Shown here in pieces: positions 26,702 to 34,632 of a DNA stretch of 62,161 nt. How positions within the stretch are numbered: the first letter of the stretch is position 1; each line of letters opens with the position of its first letter. Position numbers and translations under genes: made by a program. This DNA comes from UBA1774 sp045628925 (GTDB lineage Bacteria; Bacillota; Clostridia; Oscillospirales; Oscillospiraceae). Below the pieces are notes generated by a model. The model saw only the letters and a list, made by a program, of their open reading frames with translations, searched no databases and was not told where the DNA came from. The stretch spans positions 1 through 62,161 of the forward strand of contig JAZQQF010000206.1 in NCBI GenBank assembly GCA_045628925.1, written 5' to 3'.

Positions 26702-27466
26702 ATGCAGAAAAACATAAATCCAACCACCTATACGATCGACCTTGTTCAGCTTGCGAAAGCGCTTTGGAAAAGAGCATGGGCCATCATTCTGGCCGCCGTC
26801 ATTTTTGGCGGCTGTGCCTTCGGATATGCAAGATTTCTGATCACGCCGCTTTACCAGTCCACCGCACTGATGTACGTCAACAACAGTTCCTTTTCCGTTG
26901 GCAGTACCAATTTCAGCATCAGCACCGGCGAACTGAGCGCGGCTAAAACGCTGGTCAGCACCTATATCGTCATTTTGAAGACCCGTTCGACGCTGGAGAC
27001 GATCATTGATGAAGCGCAGCTGGACTATACGTATGAAGAACTGAAAGCGATGGTCTCCTCCGCTCCTGTGGATAACACGGAGATCTTCGGGATCACCGTC
27101 ACCTCGCCGGACCCACAGGAGGCTGAGCGGATCGCCAATACGATCGCCCGCGTCCTGCCGGATAAGATTTCCGAGGTCGTGGATGGCAGCTCCGTGCGGG
27201 TCGTCGACCATGCGGTCGTTGCGGCGCACAAGTCCTCCCCCAATATTACCAAGATCACGATGATCGGCCTGCTTCTCGGCTTTGTCATTGCCTGCGCCGT
27301 GATCACCGTCCTGTTTCTGATGGACGATCTGATCCATGATGAAGAAACGCTGCGGCAGGAGTTTGACCTGCCGGTGCTGGCGGTCATTCCCGACCTGAGC
27401 AGCGATAAATCGGGCAGCGGAAAATACGGTCAGTACAAGGAATACGGAGGGACGCAGAATGGCTAA
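26702..27466 (+). CDS. Wzz/CapA-type chain-length determinant, kinase activator
   Basis: 254 residues. Two membrane helices flank an external domain: about 26-46 (AIILAAVIFGGCAFGYARFL) and about 198-222 (ITMIGLLLGFVIACAVITVL). The outer part has ITPLYQSTALMYVNNSS and ITVTSPDPQEAERIANTIAR, the usual polysaccharide co-polymerase signature. In Gram-positive bacteria the short cytoplasmic tail activates the partner BY-kinase, whose gene overlaps this one by eight bases. Together they set polymer length and attachment. The ATG is supported mainly by homology; its SD is weak. Confidence 0.9.
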   Translation: MQKNINPTTYTIDLVQLAKALWKRAWAIILAAVIFGGCAFGYARFLITPLYQSTALMYVNNSSFSVGSTNFSISTGELSAAKTLVSTYIVILKTRSTLETIIDEAQLDYTYEELKAMVSSAPVDNTEIFGITVTSPDPQEAERIANTIARVLPDKISEVVDGSSVRVVDHAVVAAHKSSPNITKITMIGLLLGFVIACAVITVLFLMDDLIHDEETLRQEFDLPVLAVIPDLSSDKSGSGKYGQYKEYGGTQNG

Positions 27467-28253
27467 TCAGAAACAGAAGTCCGAATCCGTGAATCAGCGC
27501 AGAATGATGCTCTGCGATAATCTGAGCTTCGCTGCGTCGGAAGCCTATAAGCTGCTCCGTACGAACCTGATCTTCTCCCTCCCGGAAAACGGCTGCCGGA
27601 TCATCGGCGTTACCAGCGCCGTCCGGGATGAAGGCAAAAGCACCACTTCGGTCAATCTCTGCTATTCGCTGGCGGAAGCCGGAAAGCGCGTCCTGCTCAT
27701 TGAGGCGGATATGCGTCTCCCGAATATCGCGGGTAATCTCGGTCTGAAAGCCAGCCCCGGTCTTTCCAACCTGCTTGCGGGATTGACGGACGGCGTCGGC
27801 GTTCTGCAGACTTCCAGCCAGTTCAAAAGCTGGAAGATCCTCGCCGCGGGCGATATTCCGCCGAATCCTTCCGAGCTGCTGGCCTCCAAATCCATGCAGG
27901 TCGCGCTGGAATCCTTCGCCAAAGGGTTTGATTTCATCGTGCTCGACCTGCCGCCGGTCAACGTGGTTTCCGATGCACTGGTCGTTTCCAAGCTGACGGA
28001 CGGCATGATCCTGGTCGTGCGGGAGGATTTCAGCTCAAAGAACGCCGTTCGGGACGCGATCAATAATTTCAACCTCAGCGATGCGAAGCTGCTGGGCATC
28101 GTGATGACCCACGTAAATTCCAAGAGCAGCCGCAAGAAATACTACCGCAGCAAAAAAGGCTATGGCTACGGCAAGGGTTATGGCTATGGCTACGGATACG
28201 GGTATGAACGCGCCGGAAAGACTTCCGGGACGCCGTCATCAAAGAATGGTTGA
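27459..28253 (+). CDS. BY-type tyrosine kinase (CpsD/CapB-like) with Tyr/Gly-rich tail
   Basis: 264 residues, a MinD/ParA-like fold. Walker A is AVRDEGKSTTSVNL, Walker A' is LLIEADMRLPNIAG (Glu where Asp is common) and Walker B is FIVLDLPPV. The tail after about residue 230 is basic and repetitive, KKGYGYGKGYGYGYGYGYE, with nine Tyr counting the YY just before it. In this family the Tyr cluster is autophosphorylated and controls exopolysaccharide assembly. The membrane partner overlaps upstream, and the matching phosphatase overlaps downstream. The Gly-Tyr alternation is more regular than in the usual Tyr cluster and is coded by near-identical six-base units. Confidence 0.93.
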   Translation: MANQKQKSESVNQRRMMLCDNLSFAASEAYKLLRTNLIFSLPENGCRIIGVTSAVRDEGKSTTSVNLCYSLAEAGKRVLLIEADMRLPNIAGNLGLKASPGLSNLLAGLTDGVGVLQTSSQFKSWKILAAGDIPPNPSELLASKSMQVALESFAKGFDFIVLDLPPVNVVSDALVVSKLTDGMILVVREDFSSKNAVRDAINNFNLSDAKLLGIVMTHVNSKSSRKKYYRSKKGYGYGKGYGYGYGYGYERAGKTSGTPSSKNG

Positions 28254-28962
28254 CGTACATACGCATATTCTCCCTGGCATGGATGACGGCAGCGGCAGTG
28301 TCGAAGAAAGTCTTGAAATGCTTTCCGCGCTGTACACACAGGGTGCGAATACGGTCGTTCTGAGCCCACACTTCTATTCTGACCGGGAAGCGCTCCCACA
28401 TTTTCTGGAACGCCGTGCCGATAGCTTTCGGGCGCTGCAGGATGCCATGTCTTCTTTCGGTGAGCCGCTGCCGCGGGCCCTGCTGGGTGCGGAAGTGTGG
28501 TACTTTGACGGGATGAGCCGTGCCTCCGCTCTGAAAGCGCTGTGCATCGAGGGAACGGATCTGCTGCTTTTGGAGATGCCATTTGAACGCTGGTCAGATT
28601 CGGATCTGCAGGAGATCCTTCGGCTGCAGGAAAGCAGCGAATTCACCGTTCTGCTCGCACATATCGACCGCTATCTTCCTTGGCAGAAAGCGCGCACGTG
28701 GGAATCCCTTTTGGAGCATGGGGTCCGGATGCAGGCAAATGCCTCCTGCTTCACGGAACGCCGGTCTTCCAGAAAAGCGCTTCGACTTTTCCGGGATGGG
28801 CAGATCCATCTGCTCGGTTCCGATGCGCATAATCTGACGAGCCGCCCGCCGGATATCGGGCAGGCGATCGCGCAGCTCCGACAGGCGTTTGGCGATGAAG
28901 CGTTGAGACTTCTGCGTGATAATGAACGCTGGCTCGGCCTTGCGGCGGAGGTTTTGATTTGA
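28246..28962 (+). CDS. CpsB/CapC-type PHP-domain tyrosine phosphatase
   Basis: 238 residues from ATG 28246 (MVDVHTHILPGMDDGSGSVE). Two further Met codons upstream (28162, 28204) read through the repeats of the kinase gene in another frame and are unlikely starts. Metal ligands of the PHP fold are visible: HTH near the start, SPHFY, HIDRY and the final SDAHNL. The enzyme removes phosphate from the Tyr cluster of the cognate BY-kinase using Mn-type metals. The first codons overlap the kinase end by eight bases. There is no clear SD, so translation is probably coupled. Confidence 0.88.
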   Translation: MVDVHTHILPGMDDGSGSVEESLEMLSALYTQGANTVVLSPHFYSDREALPHFLERRADSFRALQDAMSSFGEPLPRALLGAEVWYFDGMSRASALKALCIEGTDLLLLEMPFERWSDSDLQEILRLQESSEFTVLLAHIDRYLPWQKARTWESLLEHGVRMQANASCFTERRSSRKALRLFRDGQIHLLGSDAHNLTSRPPDIGQAIAQLRQAFGDEALRLLRDNERWLGLAAEVLI

Positions 28963-29789
28963 ACAGACGTTATTGGATCCCCGCCGCCGTTCTTGCCGTG
29001 CTTTGCCTCGTCTGCGTGGCGCTGCTGCTGGGACGGACGCTTCCCGCGAACCCGCCGAAACCACCTCCCACGGTCGCGCCGTCCGCTTCTGCGAAGCCCT
29101 CCCCCGCTCCGACGCCTGCGGAAACCGCATCGGTCCCGTCGGATACACCGGCACCGGATGCATCCGCTTCCCCGGAGCCAGCGCCGGAACCGACGCCGGA
29201 GCCTTACGTGAGCCAAATTGACTTTGACGCGCTGCTGGCCGAAAGTCCGGATATCTGCGGATGGCTGGAGATCCCCGGAACGGAGATCAGCTATCCTGTC
29301 CTGCAAAACGCGGAGGACGATACCTATTATCTGGACCGGGATGAACACGGATGGTATACCGCCAACGGTTCCCTTTTCACCGAACATCAGTATAACGCAA
29401 GAGATTTCTCCGACCCTGTCACGCTGATCTACGGGCATCATATGCGGGATGGCGCCATGTTCGGGAATCTGCAGGCTACCTATTCCGACCCGGAACAGTT
29501 TTCGGAGCTGAACCGCTTCTTCATCTATCTGCCGGACCGGGAGATCGAATACGAAGTCTTTGCCGCCGTTCCCTATGACGCGGTCCACATCCTTTACACC
29601 TATGATTTTTCCAGCGCAAGGACCTTCCGCTATTTCTTTGATGACGTCCTCTCCACACGAGTACTCGGCGCAAACGTAATCCCCGACTATGAACTGGATT
29701 ACGATGACCACATTGTGATCCTCTCCACCTGCCTGATCGGAAATAACAAGCGCCGGTTTCTGGTCATGGGCAAAGAACTCACGGAATAG
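28959..29789 (+). CDS. srtB: Class B sortase
   Basis: 276 residues starting at TTG 28959, which overlaps the phosphatase stop as TTGA; GGCGGAGGTTTTGA supplies the SD. An N-terminal membrane anchor (about 6-25) is followed by a 50-residue Pro/Ala/Ser linker. The sortase B domain follows, with catalytic His in IYGHHMRDGAMFGN (His160), Cys in VILSTCLIGNN (Cys258) and the basic residue in KRRFLVM (Arg265/266). Class B sortases join surface proteins to peptidoglycan or pilus-like polymers. The next gene encodes a protein with an SPQTG sorting signal, its obvious substrate. Confidence 0.93.
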   Translation: MNRRYWIPAAVLAVLCLVCVALLLGRTLPANPPKPPPTVAPSASAKPSPAPTPAETASVPSDTPAPDASASPEPAPEPTPEPYVSQIDFDALLAESPDICGWLEIPGTEISYPVLQNAEDDTYYLDRDEHGWYTANGSLFTEHQYNARDFSDPVTLIYGHHMRDGAMFGNLQATYSDPEQFSELNRFFIYLPDREIEYEVFAAVPYDAVHILYTYDFSSARTFRYFFDDVLSTRVLGANVIPDYELDYDDHIVILSTCLIGNNKRRFLVMGKELTE

Positions 29790-29844
29790 GCGCCCGAACG
29801 AACAGTGTAAAAATGCGGCTTAGCCGCTGAAAGGAAGTATTATC

Positions 29845-30864
29845 ATGAAAAAAGTCCTTACCCTGATGCTGACGGTCATGCTGATGTTCATGCTGGCCGT
29901 CTCCGCCATGCCGGTTGGATTCACGCCCTCTGTCGAAGGTATTGAAGCGCCTGAGCCCGTCGTGGTCATCGACGACGCCGGAAACCGTTATGTCGGAGTC
30001 CTGACCGATGAGGATGGTTCGGAAACGCCTGTCGCTCCCGCTGACGAGGATGCGGATATCAACGACAGCACTGACGAGGGCACGGATATCGGCGACAGCG
30101 CTGTCGAGAATGCGGGTGATGACAACAGCGATCTCGAAGTGACCGATGAAGCTCCCGAGACCGATGAGACCACCGACAGCGAAGGAAATGGCAATGTCAC
30201 CGTCCCGACCGGAAATGAAGGTTCTGAAACGACCGTTCCTGCCGCTGACGAGGGTGCGGGTGCTAATGAGGTCGTTTTGGAAGTGACCGCAGTTTCCAAA
30301 GCGGACGATGCCCCCACTTCTGAGATTGCAGATCAGCTGATTGCCGCTGCAGAGACAATCAAGAACGCCGATTCCGTCACGGATCTGGTCCCGGAAATCG
30401 CCGGAGCGCTGGAAGTCATCAAAGCTGCCAGCACGGATCCCGCTCAGAAGGAAGTCACTATTGCCGATCTGGTCGTTCACGATCTGTTTGACGTTTCTCT
30501 TCTGAAGAACGGGGAGGTCATTGAGGTTCCCGAAGGCGGTAGTATCCGTTTTTCTCTGAAGACCACGCTGAAGCCCGGCGACATCTTCTTCGTCATCCAT
30601 AACTACGAAGGCGACAAGTGGGAACTGATCAATGACGTTGTGCTGGCTGATGACGGAACGCTGACGGTCACGGTGAACAGTCTTTCCCCCTTCGCCATCA
30701 TTTCCGTGGGTGCGCCCGCTGCTCCCGCTGTTGAAAGCGGCGCGACTGTCCCCGTCTCCCCGCAGACCGGCGACAGCTTCCCCACCATGTATCTGGTCTT
30801 CGCGGTGCTCTTTGCAGCTGCCTCCGCGGTTTTCTTCATCAAGGCTCGCAAGCACAGCGCCTGA
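29845..30864 (+). CDS. Acidic surface protein with SPQTG sorting signal (sortase substrate)
   Basis: 339 residues. Signal peptide about 1-23 (MKKVLTLMLTVMLMFMLAVS then AMP). Residues about 40-150 are an extremely acidic Asp/Glu/Ser/Thr/Gly stalk with loosely repeated ADED/STDEGTDIGD units. A beta-rich folded part spans about 190-290 and ends with SPFAIISVG. The C terminus has the full anchoring set: SPQTG (305-309), a hydrophobic helix (YLVFAVLFAAASAVFF) and a positive tail (KARKHSA). (S/P)PxTG signals are used by class B sortases in Clostridioides. GAAAGGAAGTATTATC gives a good SD. The binding target of the protein is unknown. Confidence 0.88.
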   Translation: MKKVLTLMLTVMLMFMLAVSAMPVGFTPSVEGIEAPEPVVVIDDAGNRYVGVLTDEDGSETPVAPADEDADINDSTDEGTDIGDSAVENAGDDNSDLEVTDEAPETDETTDSEGNGNVTVPTGNEGSETTVPAADEGAGANEVVLEVTAVSKADDAPTSEIADQLIAAAETIKNADSVTDLVPEIAGALEVIKAASTDPAQKEVTIADLVVHDLFDVSLLKNGEVIEVPEGGSIRFSLKTTLKPGDIFFVIHNYEGDKWELINDVVLADDGTLTVTVNSLSPFAIISVGAPAAPAVESGATVPVSPQTGDSFPTMYLVFAVLFAAASAVFFIKARKHSA

Positions 30865-30876
30865 TATTTCTGACAG

Positions 30877-31917
30877 ATGAGAAAGCAAACAACTGCTTTC
30901 GGTCTGAAAATGAAGCGATTCTGGGTCGTTCTGGCGATCCTTCTGGCGATCCTCCTGCTTGTGCTGGTCTACAAGCTGCTCCATGCATGGGAGTTTGCAG
31001 ATCAGCCTGTCGGGGAAACTGACCCTCGAAATACATCATTGGCCGCTCATTCTGAAGATGAACGGCCAATGATTTCATATCAAGGCAGCTGGTATGCGTT
31101 GAAGCCGGAGCTGGAAACCGTCCTGCTCATGGGGCTTGACAAGTATGAGGAAGACGCCGGAGAAGGCCTCGGATATCGAAATTCCCAACAGACCGATTTT
31201 ATGCTCCTTCTGGTCATTGACCGGGAGGCCGGTAATTATTCTGCAATTCATCTGAACCGTGACACCATGGCGGAGATCCCCGAGATCGGAGCTGATGGGA
31301 AATCTGCCGGAACCGTGACAGGGCAGCTGACGCTTGCGCATACCTATGGCAGCGGCGGCAGGGACAGCAGCCAGAATGCGGTGAAGGCTGTTTCGGATTT
31401 CCTCTACGGAACAGAGATCGACCACTATGTGACGTTCACCATGGATGCCGTCCCCGTTCTGAACGACGCGGTCGGCGGTGTGGAAGTCACATTGCTGGCG
31501 GATTTTTCCGATATCGATCCAAGGCTGCGGGAGGGCGAGCCTGTCACCCTGCACGGCGATGAGGCACTCCTCTATGTCCGGAGCCGTGGGATGCTGGAGG
31601 ACAGTACGAACCTTTTCCGCATGGAGCGGCAGCGGCAGTATCTGAACGCCCTTTATGAGGCGCTTTCCCTTCGTTCTGAGAATGACGAAGGGTTCCTGAC
31701 AGGCTGCCTGCTGCAGATCAACGATTACTTCACCTCTGACTGCACGATCAATCAGCTGAATGAGCTCGGGCTGCAGATGCAGAGCTTTGCGTTCCTCGGC
31801 ATTGAGGATGTCCCCGGTACGGCAATCATCGGCGAGAAGTTTATGGAATACTACGTTGACGAAGACGCCCTTCAGGAACTGCTGGTGCGCACACTGTATG
31901 AACCAAGCGAACGATGA
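30877..31917 (+). CDS. LytR-CpsA-Psr (LCP) family protein
   Basis: 346 residues, type II membrane topology (basic start, helix about 15-35, then external domain). LCP motifs: LLMGLDKYEED, NSQQTDFMLLLVIDREAG, IHLNRDTMAEIP and TLAHTYGSGG, then HLF-like Arg clusters FRMERQRQYL. LCP enzymes transfer polyprenyl-linked glycans (teichoic acid, capsule) onto peptidoglycan; the two Asp and the Arg that bind the pyrophosphate are present. Placed at the end of the sortase/kinase operon it may attach whatever polymer the kinase pair controls. It is closed by a clear terminator. A long inverted repeat lies inside the coding region. Confidence 0.85.
   Translation: MRKQTTAFGLKMKRFWVVLAILLAILLLVLVYKLLHAWEFADQPVGETDPRNTSLAAHSEDERPMISYQGSWYALKPELETVLLMGLDKYEEDAGEGLGYRNSQQTDFMLLLVIDREAGNYSAIHLNRDTMAEIPEIGADGKSAGTVTGQLTLAHTYGSGGRDSSQNAVKAVSDFLYGTEIDHYVTFTMDAVPVLNDAVGGVEVTLLADFSDIDPRLREGEPVTLHGDEALLYVRSRGMLEDSTNLFRMERQRQYLNALYEALSLRSENDEGFLTGCLLQINDYFTSDCTINQLNELGLQMQSFAFLGIEDVPGTAIIGEKFMEYYVDEDALQELLVRTLYEPSER
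31035..31073. repeat. Inverted repeat inside the LCP coding sequence
   Basis: ATCATTGGCCG (31035-31045) and CGGCCAATGAT (31063-31073) are perfect 11-base arms around 17 bases that can pair further (TCAT/ATGA). It lies in the linker after the membrane helix and is followed by TTCAT, so it is not a typical terminator. Confidence 0.75.
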
Positions 31918-31921
31918 TCAT

Positions 31922-31965
31922 TGAGACCTCGCCAAAGTATTTGGCGAGGTCTCATCGTTTGTTTA
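31922..31965 (+). terminator. Terminator of the surface operon
   Basis: TGAGACCTCGCCAAA / TTTGGCGAGGTCTCA, a perfect 15-bp stem (31922-31954) with a three-base loop, followed by TCGTTTGTTT. It begins five bases after the LCP stop. Confidence 0.92.
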
Positions 31966-31999
31966 TGCATTATGTCCGGATACCCGGAAGCGGGCACCG

Positions 32000-32296
32000 T
32001 TATTTCAGCTGGAAGACTTCTCCCGTCTCCTTATTCCGCCATCTGGGCTTCAGCGGCAGCGGCCAGTTGAACTCCATGGCGCTGGGCGTGGGGCAATCGT
32101 TTGCGCAGCAGCCGCAGTACCAGCACTCCTCCGGATGCAGGATGATGGGAGGCGCGCCCTTCTTCGGATTGGGGATGAAGACGTCGATCTGACAGGTCTC
32201 CACGCAGGTATTGCAGCCCACGCACTTGTCCGGATCGATGCGGACGGGCGTGCTGGGGGTCTGCACATTGGGGATCGCGTATACTTTCTCTGCCAT
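32000..32296 (-). CDS. Two-cluster ferredoxin-type protein (AprB-like partner subunit)
   Basis: 98 residues from ATG 32296 (MAEKVYAIPNVQTP), chosen because GAGGAGGAGAACAGC stands directly before it; a longer frame runs upstream without support. Two four-Cys sets, CVGCNTCVETC and CWYCGCCANDCP, bind two [4Fe-4S] clusters. The C-terminal segment (FNWPLPLKPRWRNKETGEVF) is a tail like the one that wraps the flavoprotein in adenylylsulfate-reductase-type enzymes. It is encoded 13 bases downstream of the flavoprotein gene on the same strand and is surely its electron-transfer partner. Confidence 0.85.
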   Translation of the reverse strand: MAEKVYAIPNVQTPSTPVRIDPDKCVGCNTCVETCQIDVFIPNPKKGAPPIILHPEECWYCGCCANDCPTPSAMEFNWPLPLKPRWRNKETGEVFQLK

Positions 32297-32309
32297 GCTG
32301 TTCTCCTCC

Positions 32310-34256
32310 TCAGCCTTCAGGCTTGTAGACCCCGGCATAGTCCGGGTTATGGGCCTCATACTGCGCCTTCTGGTTGCCCCAGAAACCCACGGGGATGCGC
32401 TCATAGACGACTTCCCCGTTTTCCTGCCGCAGCACCAGATAGTTTTTCGCGTCTTCTTCGTCCGTTTCGGGATAATCCACCCGCTGCAGGCTCAGCGCGG
32501 GGCAGCTCATCCTCCGCTCCTTCATGGCCAGAATGGCGATCTTCGCGTCCTCAATGGCGCTCAGATCCTCCAGCGAACGGCAGAGCTTGTGGGGATCCAG
32601 CGCGTATAGCTGCGGCACCGCATATTTCTCGATGCGCCCGATCTCCTCCAGCGCCAGATCCAGCATCCGCTCGGTCTTGAACTCGCTGGCAAAATACTGC
32701 ATGACCCGGTTCAGACCGTTGTGCAGCTCCTTCCATTCGATGCCGCCGGTGCGCTCCGTAGGGGCCAGCACGCGCGCCTTCTCCTCGTCGATCTGCGCAC
32801 GGCTCACAGCGCCCGCAGCGGCGGAACGCGCATACGCGGCGGCCTTGCGGCCCGCATAGCGGCCTGTGGAAGCGGCATAGCTGTGATCGCCGGGAGAGTA
32901 CATGGAAGTACCCGCGGCGTACAGCCCGTCCAGACTGGTCTTCAGATCCCAGTCGGTGATGAGGCCGCCGCCCCGCGGGGATTCCCGGAGCTGGGCGGGC
33001 GTCTGGAACTCGATCTGGTTATAGTTCATGATCTGATCGCGCCTGTAATCGAAGCCGCCGTCCGTCATGGTCTTCACCATGATCTTGGTGGTGGAATCCT
33101 CATTGAGCATCAGATTCCACGTGGCGTTGGATTCCTTCGGATCGACCCCGGCGAAATCCGCATAGAACGGCAGTTCATACTTGCCGGTGCGGATGCCCTC
33201 GCGCATCGCCTTCTCGTCGGAGAACATGGCGCCGCCGTCTTCCCAGCCCTGCGTGGCATAGGGCAGCTTCACGTTGTTGGAATCCACCACGGGGATATTC
33301 TCATAGCTGGCGTCACCGCCGCCGGTGTACCACTTGTGCTTCATGCCCGTGGCGATGCGGTAGGGGTTGTTGCCCTCCATCATGGTCAGCTTCGCACCTG
33401 CCCGCCACGCCATGGCGGTACTGTCTCCGCTGACGGTGCGCGGATACATGGTGGAATAGCCGCCATGCTCCATGTCCATGAACCAGAGCTGGCCGGAGCC
33501 GCCCGCGGACATGATGACCGCCTTCGCCTTGACGATGACGAACTCGCCGGTGCGGGTATTGATGCCCGTTGCGCCCACGATGCGCGCGCCCTGCACGCCG
33601 TCCTCGTTCAGCAGGCTGGTGGCCATGACCCGGTCGAGGATCGTAACGCCCAGCCGCTTGCATTCCTTTTTCAGCATGGGCTTGAAGGTGCTGCCCCAGA
33701 TGCGGATGACCGTGTTGTTCCGCTTGTCCGGCGGGTTGTAACCGGGCTTGTCCCAGCCGGGTTCCACACCCAGACCGGCACTCTTTCCGTAGCGGGGCGA
33801 GATCATGAATTTGGTCTTGTCGTCGCGGCCTTCCACGCCCACGAACTCATCGTCCGTGTCACGGATCTTGCCGCCGATCTGCTCCATCTCCAGCAGGGTG
33901 TCGAAGTCCTCACGGCACTGGATCTGAATGCCGATGCCGTTTGCGAAATTGCCGCCCGCCTCCGTTTCTGCCACTGCCCATTCGTCCGGGTCAACGCGGG
34001 AAAGCGGATTGCCGGGTACGTTGCACCAATGGTCGCAGCCGGGGCCGCCCGCGCCGCTGCGGCGCACGTCGCCCTTTTCCCTCAGCACCACCTTCGCGCC
34101 CTGCCGCGCCGCGCTGATGGATGCCCAGCAGCCTGCGATGCCGCCGCCCAGCACCAGCACGTCGGCCTCCAGCTCGCTCTCTTCGCCGAATCTGACCGGA
34201 TAGGGCCATTCGGGCGGGGTGCCTTCGCTCATCAGATACTCATGCCATGTTCCCAT
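32310..34256 (-). CDS. FAD-dependent oxidoreductase of the fumarate/adenylylsulfate reductase family
   Basis: 648 residues. The FAD-binding start is ADVLVLGGGIAGCWASISAA (about 31-50), with AVIMSAGGSGQ and the late GLYAAGTSMYSPGDHSYAAS as further FAD contacts. The segment VRRSGAGGPGCDHWCNVPGN is characteristic of the AprA-like branch. Homologues of this branch reduce or oxidise diverse substrates; the window has no sulfate-activation gene (sat, aprM, dsr), so an adenylylsulfate function is not supported. It forms a two-gene operon with the downstream ferredoxin. No signal peptide, so it is a soluble cytoplasmic enzyme. Confidence 0.85.
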   Translation of the reverse strand: MGTWHEYLMSEGTPPEWPYPVRFGEESELEADVLVLGGGIAGCWASISAARQGAKVVLREKGDVRRSGAGGPGCDHWCNVPGNPLSRVDPDEWAVAETEAGGNFANGIGIQIQCREDFDTLLEMEQIGGKIRDTDDEFVGVEGRDDKTKFMISPRYGKSAGLGVEPGWDKPGYNPPDKRNNTVIRIWGSTFKPMLKKECKRLGVTILDRVMATSLLNEDGVQGARIVGATGINTRTGEFVIVKAKAVIMSAGGSGQLWFMDMEHGGYSTMYPRTVSGDSTAMAWRAGAKLTMMEGNNPYRIATGMKHKWYTGGGDASYENIPVVDSNNVKLPYATQGWEDGGAMFSDEKAMREGIRTGKYELPFYADFAGVDPKESNATWNLMLNEDSTTKIMVKTMTDGGFDYRRDQIMNYNQIEFQTPAQLRESPRGGGLITDWDLKTSLDGLYAAGTSMYSPGDHSYAASTGRYAGRKAAAYARSAAAGAVSRAQIDEEKARVLAPTERTGGIEWKELHNGLNRVMQYFASEFKTERMLDLALEEIGRIEKYAVPQLYALDPHKLCRSLEDLSAIEDAKIAILAMKERRMSCPALSLQRVDYPETDEEDAKNYLVLRQENGEVVYERIPVGFWGNQKAQYEAHNPDYAGVYKPEG

Positions 34257-34632
34257 GAAACGACCTCCTCTGTTTTTTCATTTCTTTTCATGCTTCCGTT
34301 TTGCGTTTCGGTCCTGCCCGGATATTCGACCGGAAAGACCGAAACGCGGTTTCTTTAGGGATATCATACCATATTCATTGCGCTTCTGCACGACTATTTG
34401 CGGATTTTTCCGAGAAACGCAGATCGGGTTCTTACACCGGTTCTTCGGAGCGATGAATGAAACCGATATATGCAGGTCTGCTCCGTCACCGGCAGAGAAA
34501 AAACAGCCGTTTTTCAGCATTCTTTTTCGCCCGGATATTCCGCAATTCTGCTTTTTATGATATTATCATAAAAAATGGGCCAACTTCCCCGTGAGACGGG
34601 AATGATTCCGGATTTTGAAAGGAGATACTGTC
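34257..34632. other. 376-base divergent intergenic region
   Basis: No gene is seen. On the minus strand an extended -10 (TGG-TATGAT, TATGAT at 34368-34363) stands about 107 bases upstream of the flavoprotein start, without a good -35. On the plus side a 10-base inverted repeat, TTTTTATGAT-ATT-ATCATAAAAA (34552-34574), covers a -10-like TATGAT and lies about 60 bases before the serine-hydrolase ATG; it looks like an operator. GAAAGGAGATACTGTC (to 34632) is the SD of the next gene. The middle (about 34390-34550) shows nothing I can name. Confidence 0.55.

Noticed and set aside
28140..28215. Tandem repeat considered as a CRISPR-like array
   Set aside because: Units are six bases, without spacers, and encode the kinase tail in frame.
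32000..34256. Dissimilatory sulfate reduction (aprAB)
   Set aside because: No sat, dsr, aprM or qmo gene is in the window, and the branch contains other oxidoreductases.
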